Below are positions 42,407 through 53,975 of a DNA stretch of 64,000 nt, one piece after another (positions within the stretch are counted from its first letter, which is position 1; every line of letters begins with the position of its first letter). Source of the stretch: Amia ocellicauda (Eukaryota > Chordata > Actinopteri > Amiiformes > Amiidae); contig NC_089850.1 of NCBI RefSeq assembly GCF_036373705.1, forward strand, positions 21,993,256 to 22,057,255. Reading direction: 5' to 3'. A program made the translations under genes and the position numbers. The notes beneath the pieces were generated by a model that saw only the letters and a program-made list of their open reading frames with translations, was not told the origin of the DNA and did no database searches.

Positions 42407-45400
42407 ATGTCTAGTGCCAGTGACGTAGCTCCCTCTGTACTGGAAGTTGTCAGTGTTGTGGGCAAAGCGGTTTGCGCAGGCGCGGCACTGACTGCCGCTC
42501 TCTACCTGATCCGCAGAGTGTGTTTAATGATGGCCTGGAAATCAGGAGGAGCCAGCCATGCCGAGCTCGTCAACAACCTCCGCAGTAAGTTCCCTACAGA
42601 GGGGCTCATATCCTAACTGCCAGCGCCGGAGCGGCCTCCCCTGCAAGGCCTGAGAGCAGATGCGTGCGCGGTCGTGCCGGGGACGGGGGTCCGGGAGGGA
42701 GGCAGAGACCGCGGAGATGCGGGGCGAAAAACGCAACTTCTCACTGGAAACAAAGGGGCGTGTCTGCCCTCAGAGACGGCGTATCTGCGGTTGCTTTTGT
42801 GCGGAACATGGTGCTTTCTTTAGAAAATATGAGTTACAGAAAGTGTTACAGTTTGTGACGCAACCTTAAAACACTGACCGCCAGTTCGCTCGCAAGCGTG
42901 CACGTATCGGACGACGTTGCTTTCAATGTAAAGGGCGTCTGTTTAGTTCTTGCATGATGGTGTAGACCTGTGTTTTTGCACGGAGCTGCAATGTCTGGAT
43001 GTTGTCAGACGGTTTGAGTCGAGCCAGCGTTGCGTGCCGTGCCAGGCCAGGCGTGCCCGGGATGTCGCTTCATGCCCGCACTTTCCTCGATGCGGACGAC
43101 ACACGGCAGTAAGCTATACTATGTATGACGAAGCAGTAATGTTATCTGGGTTATTTCGGTGCTAGAATGCATGAAGTGTGTATCATTTTGGCTAAAGCAA
43201 ACCGCCCTGGGGGTGGTGGGGGGCAGGGGCACCACTGTGCCAACAGCGCAACACACGTCGTTTGCCCACTTTACAGATATTGATTAGACGACATGGTTAT
43301 ACCTTTAAATAAAACCACCACCTCAGACTTAGCAATGTTTTACACTCGCACAACATTTAATCACGGCCATAAAACAGTTCTTAAAAATATTACATCTACA
43401 AATGTTTGCTTAATATCTGATGTTTTGTTTAGTTCATGAACAACGTATTCCTGTATAGATTTTGTAGACTGTATATATTTTTTATTGCTATGTCATTCAT
43501 GATACAGTACCTTTATTGACCTATTCTACCTTGATGTAAAACAATGCAAAGTTATTCTTTCTCTCATATAAAAGAAAAGCCTAATCCCACAACAAACGAC
43601 ATGCAGAACTACAGTGTTGCCTTTGAATAGCAAGTATGTAGAAGTACTTTAAAAATGTGCTTGTGTTGTAATTTGTCAGCAATGTCAGATAGCTCTGGTG
43701 CTAAAGCAATACCAGCATTAACGTGGATTTAAAGAATTATGTGTGCGTGTGGTATGCATAGCAAGTTAATTTAATATTATGTATTATACGAATATTACTT
43801 TCTTTTTTTTTTCTTTTCTTTTTTTTTTAACTGGAGGCATTTTCAAAACTGCTGCTCAATATGACATGTATTGAGTAATGCAGTAGCTTATTTTGCCTTA
43901 TTGAAATTATAGATGGTCACAGTCCACAACAAACCCAACACTTAATGTAATACAGTGGAAGTCATTATTCAGACTCCTTCATTTTCCCTTCCAGGAAAGA
44001 TCCCAGAACGTTACTGAACAACAGAGTATTATACTAAGCAAAGTTAGAACTGCTAAGCAAAATATATGATTTAAAAGAAAATGTAATTTGTTAAAAAAAA
44101 TTGTGATCTGTAAAAAGAGACATCAGCAGAAACCCATAATAGCACAGATTGTTTTTTATTCAAGCTTGTGTATTTGTATCCAGTACGTAAGTTAAATCCT
44201 TTTTGGTTTTGCCTTTTTAATTAAATATATAAGCAAACAAATGTAAAATATACACTGTAGTCTGAAAACTGTGTTTCACTTTGTTGTGCTATCTGATGAT
44301 AGTGTCATCTGCCCCACCCCTCTGCAGTAGCTGTTAGGTGCAGCAGCCTCTGGACATAGAAGGGCTTCAGTATCAGCCAGTTCTCTATATTAAGTCTAGA
44401 GCAGCATGCAACTCATACCTCGGGGCTCCATGTCACATTTGGCTGCTAATCTTTAGTTGGCTATATTTATATGAGTATTACAGCAATGTCTTGCACTCTT
44501 TTTTCATGAGCATTTGCTTTCAAATGAAGTCAATCATTAGACCCCATTTTAACTGATTTTTTTAAACAGATCAAAAAGAAGTAGGGAAAATTTGAAGCTA
44601 AACCGATGTGTTAAGATGGTACTTCTGCAGAATGTGTTTGTTTAAAAAAAAAAAAAAAAAAATGTTGAAATACAGTTGTCTGAACTAATTAATGAAAGAC
44701 ATTGGACTGTGGCTGCACACAGACACTGATTTTCCACTGAGCATGATGTCATTTAGTGAGGCTTTGAACATGAACAATTATTCAGAAAAGGATTGCCAAC
44801 GCACTGCAGGTAGTGGTTTTGCCTGTGAAAAACCTGAAGGTTTGATACTGGGGTCTAAAATGGCACATGAACAGTGGAATTCTGTTGAAAAACTTTCTCT
44901 CTTTCTCTCCATCTCTTTCCAGAAAATGGGATCATTAAATCAGATAAGGTTTTTGAAGTCATGTTGTCTACAGACCGAGCACACTTCGCAAAATGTAACC
45001 CTTACATGGATTCCCCTCAGTCAATAGGTAAATAAGTTTTAGAAAATAAAAATGATACATTTGTCTTTTAAGTTTTGTATTTTAATGTATTAACGGTGGT
45101 GGTGATTCTTTAATTAAAATTGTTTAATTGTGTTTCTAAATGAAAGCACAAATAACAAGCTACATTATGTAAACCAATTTTTACCAGCAAACTCTCCTTA
45201 GATAAGACTGATTAACACTGTGTTCTCTGCATACAGAGGAGAGTTTTGTTGCATTACCCTGTCAACTTCATAAGGGCATTTTGTTTGTTTCAATACCTTA
45301 TTACACTAATAATAAATAAATACAAATATATTAAAAAAATAATAATACAAAAATGAAATGCATAATTAGGAGGAATGATACATTTGCTGTTTGAAATTCA

Positions 45401-47000
45401 GTCAAGGATATAGCACAATTAACTAAATTCTGTTGTGGCATTTGCAGTAGTATAGAATATATATGATATAGTATAGAATATAGCCTATTTGTTTTCAGTG
45501 CAAACAATTGAACACTTTTTGCAAATAATATTGGCTTGTTTTGACATTTATTAATTATAATGTCATTATAATGCAATTATAATGTCGTGTAATAATAATA
45601 AATATACATATAATAGACAGAATCGCTTACAGGCTGTTGTATTTTTGGTATTTGGGCATTATTTACAAGAACAATAATTCAGTATTTCTTTGTTTACAGG
45701 TTACCAAGCAACTATCAGTGCTCCTCACATGGTAAGCTTTAAGAATCACTATTTAGAAATAGATTATTTGTCAGGTTTCTAGCTTATTAAAATGAAAATG
45801 CAAGGCTAACAAATTAAATAAGTGGTCATAGGTGACCTTTCACAATGCTGGTATTGTTGGTAACTTGGGGGGGCTTGGACAGTGTTTAGGCAATAGAAGG
45901 TCAACAGGTACCCCACCTAACCACAGTCCAGTACACCCCGTATTTATCTCCTGTAAGATATCACTTCACAGCATTTTATCATGCTTCTTGCATTACTAAT
46001 ACTCGTATTATTGGTTGTTTGTCTCCTTGCTCCCTTTCCCGTAGCCCTTGACTGTGACCCAACGTCTTGACAGCATTTAGCTTTTACTGTCCAGGATGTA
46101 TGACCTCACTTACTGTACTTACCTGTGTAAACTGGAAGTTGTAAAATGTATTATATTTTGAATTGCTCTGTTTAATGTAAATTTGAATTTCTAATGTTTG
46201 GTGCCTTGTACTGAACTGTATTATTGCACTTTGTATTGCACTTGTGTTGTAAGTCACCCTGGATAAGGGCGTCTGCCAAGAAATAAAAATAAATAAATAA
46301 TAATAATTATTATTAATTTAAATTCAACTTAAATGAGGAACTGCAGGCTTTGCCTCCCAATGACAACTACTTCTCTCTTTTGCTTCAGCACTATATTTAT
46401 CTTTACTGGAATGTAAAAAAATATATTTTAAAAATTCTGGATTAAAATGATTTTGTTCTGCATAGTAAATGTTATTTGCAAAGACTGCATTTGGTGTGAG
46501 TGAGTGTAGTTTGTGTTGGGCGGCTCAAGCTGCTTCACTGGTGTGGATGAAATGGAGATAATGCCAGCAGTCTGTTTGTCTATTCTAGCATGCGTACGCT
46601 CTGGAGCTTCTCCACGATCAGCTGCATGAAGGAGCCAAAGCTCTAGATGTTGGATCGGGAAGTGGAATCCTCTCGGTCTGCTTTGCTCGGATGGTGAGTC
46701 AGCATTTTAAACGTTTTAGATTTTTTTTTTTTTTTTCACACCACCATTCTTTTAGCTGTTTCGTTTTTGAAATGTGAAAGATCACATTTCTATCTCAATA
46801 TTTAAATACATGTCTAGAAAAGATTTTCTAATATTAAAAGATTTCTCCTCATAACTTGGGCCATTTTTAAATATCATATTTTTACTTTAACTTTATTTTC
46901 TGAATAAATATATAGTTGACGCATCAGTTTTGAAATCACATTTGTGAGCAGTGTTTTTTTTACTCTCTTATAATTGGTTATTGCTGATTATTATTATTAT

Positions 47001-47031
<31 letters not shown>

Positions 47032-50000
47032 TTTTTTTTTTTAATTATTTCTTGGCAGACGCCCTTATCCAGGGTGACTTACAACACAAGTGCAATTACA
47101 TCATAACATTTACTTTATGAAGGGTAGACCCCTACTCTTTTAGCATGTTAGATAACAGATTAAACAAATATTAGTCACCATTTTTATGGTTGACCAAGCA
47201 TTTTTGTTCTTCTAGTCTGAGACTAGAGATTGCTTAGAGTCTGATTTGTGACACAAATCATCATCATGCTTGACCAGATTGATCTTGTTTACATTGTGGT
47301 GGGTGTTTGTGCATTCTTAATACGTTCAAGTGAAATCTGAGTGGGATTCTGAAAACATTGTGCAGTGGAGTGTAGGAGAAAAAGTTGGCAAGTGTACAAC
47401 AGCAGACTGCATTGGGTTTCCACATCGAAAACAGACCAATCATTTATTACCACGTTGCATCTTTTGTGCAGGTGGGTCCCAAGGGAAAAGTCATAGGAAT
47501 TGACCACATTAAGGAGCTTGTAGATGATTCGATAAACAATGTAAAGAAAGATGACCCTACATTGATAACATCTGGAAGAGTAAAACTGGTTGGTAAGTAA
47601 GTGTAGTTTTTATTACCTATGACCATCATTTTTTAATTGTTGTTTGTATTAAAGTCACTCTTAATATGATTTTCCAGTGAAGAATCTTATGTGTTTAAAA
47701 GTAGAGCTGGTTATCCCAGATATAAATCAAACTAAAACCTGCATTTTTCTAAAATTCTTTGACAAAACAATATTAAAGGGTCAAATCAGACCTAAAATAA
47801 TACAGATAATTCGTTGTTCTTGGTAGCATTATCACAGCAGCATTTTCAGGAGTTTGTGTCACCATTTGCTGATTGTATGTAGTACAATACTTTTTATTGT
47901 AGTAGTATCAGTAAACATTATGACAAGGCTTTTATTGATAGTACTGGAAATGCTAGTTTGCATTACATGATTTCTAACGTGTAGAACAAAATTGATATAT
48001 CTTTAGTTTTATTCATGTCTTCCTTATTTGATTGTTATAGTATTCATAATTAATATTAAGATAAATTGTACAGATTTTGTTTATGTTGTTTTGTTTTATT
48101 ATGGGAGTTCTGGAGTCCTTAATCAGAGCTGTGATCAAACCAACTGCAGCTAATGAACAATTTACATCTCTGTGCTGCTAAGCATCTGATCACAGTAATT
48201 TTTTTCCAAAACCATGAATCACAGTCCTACGCAAATGTGATCTTTGCACGGTTTCCCACTTTGCGAACATGAAAAATAGGATCATGTCTTCTAATAATGA
48301 CTGTATAGCAGTGGTAAGGAGTGGTTGTAACCACAGAGGAATAAAATCCCAGCTGAAACACTGTTGTTGTATACTAAAAGGATGGTCATCACAGTTTCTA
48401 AAATGATTGGTTTATATAAATATGTCCTCATGTGTTGGTAGGAGTTTATAAGTAAAGTATTTGTTTTTCGGTTTAATTTGATCATATTAGTAACTTTTTA
48501 CACTTACAATTGTAACCCTGACCAAAATCATGGTGGCTTTGTAAAATGTGCTTTGAGCTTTCAGGATATAACATTTCATCACTTAAAGGATAGCCAAGAA
48601 AACAAGAGCACGGGATATCTTTTCCATGGCAATTCAGTGTGCCTTAATGTCGGACAATAATAATAATAAGTGTATTGCAGTGATTGAAAATGGATGGATG
48701 GATGGATGGTAATACAAATATTTAAATAATAGTAGTAGTGAAATACTGTTTCTTCATCATTTGTCTTTAGAAATTTGCACCCCAAACTTGGGACTAATTA
48801 AAATAATACATGAATTACTAATCAGAACATCATCTCTATCCCTAAGGGGTCTGTAGAAAAACGAAAATAAAATACGTAATTAAATGCACAATTCCAGTTT
48901 GGGGTTTCTCAGAAGATACGTTACCAGCTAGATGATTGTTGTGTTTGAAAGGCTGATACGGTATTGTGCTTATATTACAGTAGGCGACGGCCGAATGGGA
49001 TTCCCAGAGGAAGCCCCGTATGATGCCATTCATGTGGGGGCGGCCGCACCAAATGTCCCACAAGCAGTAAGTTCTTCAGCACATTTACATTTACAGGACT
49101 ATTTTTATGACTTCTAGATCAACCTGTATTCCTCCTCTGTATTCCTGTGATAAAAGTTCACTCTGCAGCATAGAAGAAAACAGTTCTGTGATATGACTGA
49201 CTTAGTACTGGTGGCAGTGAATAGTGTGGTTGTTTCCTCTGCCTCAGCTCCTTGACCAGTTGAAGCCAGGCGGGCGGCTCATCCTTCCAGTGGGCCCAGC
49301 TGGGGGAAACCAGATGCTGGAGCAGTACGATAAGCTGGAAGATGGCAGCACCAAAATGAAGCCTCTTATGGGGGTGATATACGTGCCTTTAACAGACAAA
49401 GACAAGCAGTGGTCCAGGTGGAAGTGACTTACTACTCAATCTTACTTCTTCTTCCGAAAGTCACACAGGTGAAATGGTGTGGAGTGGAGCAGACAATTGA
49501 TCACAAGGGCTGTGTTTGCTGCTTGTCATCATTCTTTGCTACCCCATACCATGGCAACTGGCTGCACTTTTGAACTGAACTAAGTGCACATAAGACCCCA
49601 AAACACATACATCAGTCAATTACTTGCTTAACCTAACTAACAGATCTAGGTTTTATTTTTAGTTCTTTAACTTTTGTTGTTCTCCTTCAACTGATTCGAA
49701 TTGATTTTGTGGTGCCTTTTTACCAAACTTTTTAGTTTCTTACCATATTTAAATTATTCATATTTTCTCAATGCTATATAGGTATTATCATTCTGTTACC
49801 TCTCAAATGGGAAAGGAAATCAAAATCCAATTATGCAAAATGTTGTGTGTGTTTTTTGGGGTGAAATTGTCACTATTGACACTAAATCTGTGGTTTGGCT
49901 TGGATTGGTTGAGATGGTCGTGCACTAACAGTAATGCTGGAGGAAAGCGTTAGGGAAGTTTTTCGTTCAAGCCTTCGATTTTCTCTCTTCCTTCAGCCTG

Positions 50001-50524
50001 AGGTTCATCGAAGTAGGACTGGATCTGCGCAGCAGTCTGGGGGAATGTAAAAATGCAGGATGATCATTCTCGAACAACCCCCGAGAATTATCTAGTTTTA
50101 GTTTTTTCTTGTACCAGGCTGTGGTTAATTGCCCTTGTTAAATGCCATCTATCTGTTAAATTGACCAAGCAATCTACTGCGTATTATTGTAGAGGAATCT
50201 TGTAAAATGTTACAAATCGTAAAAAGATGGTTACAAAATGGAAGACTGGGGGCAGCGCAGGTGGATTTTATAGAGTGCATTTTAAAACGAAATTGTCTCT
50301 GCATGTATAAAATGCACTTGAGTGCTGCTGAAAAACAGCTGCTGAGTACAGGTTTTCTATTAGTGGATGGGTCACAATTTAGATTTAATCGCAGGCAATG
50401 GTTGATCATTTACCAATGCTGATGCATGAGTAATAACAGAGCTAATACTGTGGGGAGTGGGGATGGATTTTTTGCTGAATGTTAAGTCTCTCTCTTGATT
50501 GTTTTTTGCAGGGATGAACTGTGA
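42407..50524 (+). CDS. pcmt1: Protein-L-isoaspartate (D-aspartate) O-methyltransferase
   Basis: S-adenosylmethionine-dependent repair enzyme that methylates isoaspartyl residues in aged proteins. Exons: 42407-42584, 44923-45027, 45700-45731, 46589-46693, 47472-47592, 48981-49066, 49248-49417 and 50512-50524. They give 269 residues ending RDEL. If the last splice is skipped, exon 7 runs to a stop at 49425-49427 and the protein ends SRWK (268 residues). The cofactor motif DVGSGSG is in exon 4 and [20 protein letters not shown] and [13 protein letters not shown] follow. The N-terminus from 42407 adds a hydrophobic stretch (about residues 11-40) before the classic cytosolic start MAWKSGG at 42530, as in the human long form. 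An in-frame ATG at 42317 could add 30 more residues. The 3' UTR probably ends after AATAAA at 51350-51355. Confidence 0.96.
46000..46315 (+). repeat. L2-like LINE or SINE 3' end
   Basis: The sequence ends with GTTGTAAGTCACCCTGGATA, then AGGGCGTCTGCCAAGAAATA and an A/T-rich microsatellite end (to about 46310). This is the tail shared by L2-type LINEs and their partner SINEs in fish. It is in PCMT1 intron 3. Confidence 0.55.
46985..47105 (-). repeat. Inverted copy of the same L2-like tail
   Basis: An (ATT)n/poly-T run (46985-47042) precedes TTTCTTGGCAGACGCCCTTA and TCCAGGGTGACTTACAACAC, the reverse complement of the tail at about 46240-46275. It lies in PCMT1 intron 4, so the two copies face each other about 0.8 kb apart. 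Confidence 0.6.
48681..48709. repeat. (TGGA)n microsatellite
   Basis: ATGGATGGATGGATGG after GTGATTGAAAATGGA in PCMT1 intron 5. This form often ends an old fish retroposon, though no body is recognisable. Confidence 0.7.
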
Positions 50525-53500
50525 AACAGCATCAGCCTTTCCTGTGTTGCATTATTAAACAGAATGGACTTCTCCAGTTTCAAGCAGCTATTGGATTAAA
50601 AAAAAACAAAAAAATGCATCAGTTTTCATTTTTTTTGCGGGACTTTTTTTTTTTGTCAAATAAAGAGGTGTGGAGCAGCTCATAACTGATCGGGACAATA
50701 GACATGTAGTAGTTGTACTTAAAAGGAAAAGAAAAAGTTTGGATTTGGGAAATTTTTCATGCCTGCACCTTTTTTTTTTTTTAAAGTGGATGCAAGGTAC
50801 AGATTTTGCCCAGTTATGGCTAAAATAAATAACAGTAATGAGATCTTATTACTCATTCATTCAGTTGGAGAAAAACTCTTTCTTTCTGGACTGTTTTGCT
50901 GCAGTGTGTAAAGCCTTTATTACGACTTGCTGATGTGCACCTTAAGACACCATGTGCATCTTACAATTTCTGTCTGCAGACAACACTCGCTCAATGCTAA
51001 TAGTCATTTTTCCTGCTTTCAATATTTAAACCAAGAAGCACACTGCAAATGCAAAGCCGCTATTCTCTTTCTGTAGCTTATTCTCTATGGTAAAAACAAA
51101 AACAAAAACAAAACACAAAATAACATGCAGTATACGAATTGCTGTTCTAGTTACCTGTAGAATCTCCTGTACAGATTGACATGCTGAGAAATCTTGTCTA
51201 TACACTGCGTTACGAGCTCATCAGTTTTGTGCTTTATTTTTTGCTTTTTCTGTACTGAATTGGATGCAGACTATGATGTACATGACTAGTAACATGCTTT
51301 GCAAGCGATGTACCAGTGACTGACGGTAAACTGCAGTGCTGCTTTGCCAAATAAATCTGAACGCAAAGCAAATGTCTTCTGTTTTTACATCTAGGGGTAG
51401 AATAACAGCTAAATCCTGTTGGAATTCTGCAAGCGGTTTTTAATTCAGCTGCCGCCTGAGACAGACCTGCTATTTAAAGCCCCTCTAAATTAGGAACAAA
51501 TGGATATGAATAGTATGCAAGCATGACCTATATGGTGGTGATATGATGGACAGCTTAAGATAAATGTACATCTAAAATCCTCTTTAATAAATGGTCTGTT
51601 GGTGAAAATACATTAAAAGTTAAAAATTGTAACCTAAAACATGGATTGTATTTATTCACTCACTCTTACAGTCTTGATATAAAGTATGGACAAAAATTGC
51701 AAAGGGTCAAATGAGAGAATGAACCACGTTTTTTTGTTTGAGATATTTAGATATTAACACTGAGCAGCCATCTGGAACAGGTAATCAAAAGATGGGGAGA
51801 TAGACGTCCCTTGCTCTATTCCCTCATTTGTTTTGTTTTCACTGTTCATTCTTGGTTTCAAATGCCATACGAGTCTCAGACAGGAGCTGGGTTAGAAACG
51901 GTGCGCCTTATTCCAGCTGGAGAGGAATATCGTAGACGAGTGTTTCAACAGAATCTGTTCTGTATGAGGAATGAGATTTTTTTAAAGCTTTTGTTATTCT
52001 TTAATCTTCAATGTGTTGTTAAGTGGTTGTTATTATAAGCACTTTACATTACCAAGCCTCCTTTATTATTTATTTCTATGTCTTGCCTGTATAAAATGCT
52101 CACCCTTGCAGCTTTCCAGGTGTGGCATTTCATTTCTGTAAATAAAAGAAAAAGGTTGAGTGTAAAACTCCTTTTCTCATGTAAATAGACTTTGAGAGCC
52201 ATCGCTGTTATGCAGCTGTTTGGGCAAAGCACTGGTGTAATTAAAGCACACGGGCGATTCTGAATCAATCCAGAAATACGAGGTGGAGTGAATCCTGACC
52301 ATAGAAATGCCTGGCTTTGATCTGATACTTCAAAGCATGCTTTCATACAAGGGAAAACAATGACAAAATAAAAACCTAAACAAATACACAATCTAAAGCT
52401 AAGTGAACCTTTTCTCAAGTTTGAAATTGACAGCCAAATGTATTAATAGTAAACCACTTAGTGTGCGGTATGAGATCAGCATTGATTTGGGTTAATTAGC
52501 CAATTTAATTTATGTATCTTAGTTTTAAATTGTGTGGAATTAATCTTTTGAAAACAGTATTTTAAATCTCACTTAATTTTTTATTGTGTAAGCATACAGA
52601 GATTTCACAATTTCTGACCTACATACAACATTTACTTCATAGTTTTATATAATTTAGAACATTTAACAATTATTATATCAACAGCATTGTTGAATTTGCA
52701 AAGAACGAAAACGAAGAACAAAACGTAGACATAAAGGTTTATGCAGCGTAATGAGTAAAGACCAGACCTTCCCACAAAGGTTGGTGAAGTATGCAGTAGC
52801 AGGTAGACTTGTCCAAAGTCCCCTTGGCTATGTAGTGCAAGTCTGCTGACTTAAGACACTCATGGTTATATTAATTTTCTCGTTTTCTGCCACGTTAAGG
52901 TTACTGCACTTCAGAAATACTTATACTGCCTGTAAGCAGTATTTACCACCCTGAATGATGTTCATGGTGCAATACTACTTCCTTGGGCTGTTATAAATTT
53001 GTGTTAAAGGTTTGGCTTGATCATCAAGTCCTTTGCAAACACAAACCTGTTCACTTCCAGGTGACTCTTAGGAGAGAAAACCCAACAGCTGCAATCTTAA
53101 ACTTTCAAATGATATCTCTGGAGAGAATCAAGAACTATTAGCATTGATGTGTGCAGTAGTTCTGCTCAGTAATTTACAATGGCCATATTATAAAAGTTTT
53201 CCCCTCTAGTCAGGAATCATAGGAATACAGGACAATAGTATATCACATGCACCTCTGGTGGTTGAACTAAATGTATTTCATGTAACCGCATTTAGCAGTA
53301 AATTGCATTTTACAGACAAAGACAATTCGGTTTAACTCTTGACCAAAGACTACAGGGTAAGATGGAGATCATTCAAGGGACTTCTGTTGTGAACTGTGAA
53401 AGCTTCTGTTACAATGAAGGCAGGCTGTATTATACAATCTTTAAAAGACAACACAGTAGTACCACCTTGTAGAAATGTGTACATCTACTGATATCACATG

Positions 53501-53975
53501 GGTTCATAAAAGGTTGCTTTCAACATCCTTGATTGGTGTATTGAGGTAAAATAAATTAGAAACAAAACAACCTTCTCATTAAACATTACAGATATACTTA
53601 GAATAACTGGTATAGAGTAAAATGACTGGGCTAGACTTAAAGGACCTCCAAGTTCTTCTCTCATCATTATACAAAAACAAGTCCATGCAGCTGCCCATGC
53701 TAATGATGACAGTGCTCATGTTATCTGAGAAGCTTGGTAACAGAGAAGAAGGCCTTCTAGTTTACAAGACAATTCCCACATCTGGTAACCACTCCTGCAG
53801 GTGGGGGAGGGAAAGCAGCTGCACATTTAATTCAGATTAGATGTCACAATTCTGTTGCTGTTAGTTTTCCTCACTGCTCTGGGGAATGCTGTTTTCTAAT
53901 CTTTTGAGATGATGGTCACTCCAGCCCCTCTCCGACTGGACAGTGGGATCCTGGGTCTGTGCCTGTAGGCCTCCA
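50525..53975. other. pcmt1 3' UTR and convergent spacer to lrp11
   Basis: The PCMT1 3' UTR runs to about 51370, with AATAAA signals at about 50659 and 51350. The rest up to 53975 contains the LRP11 3' UTR, read on the minus strand, and spacer. Short open frames (for example 51811-52038, 52044-52418 and 53622-53840) show no recognisable domains. Confidence 0.5.
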
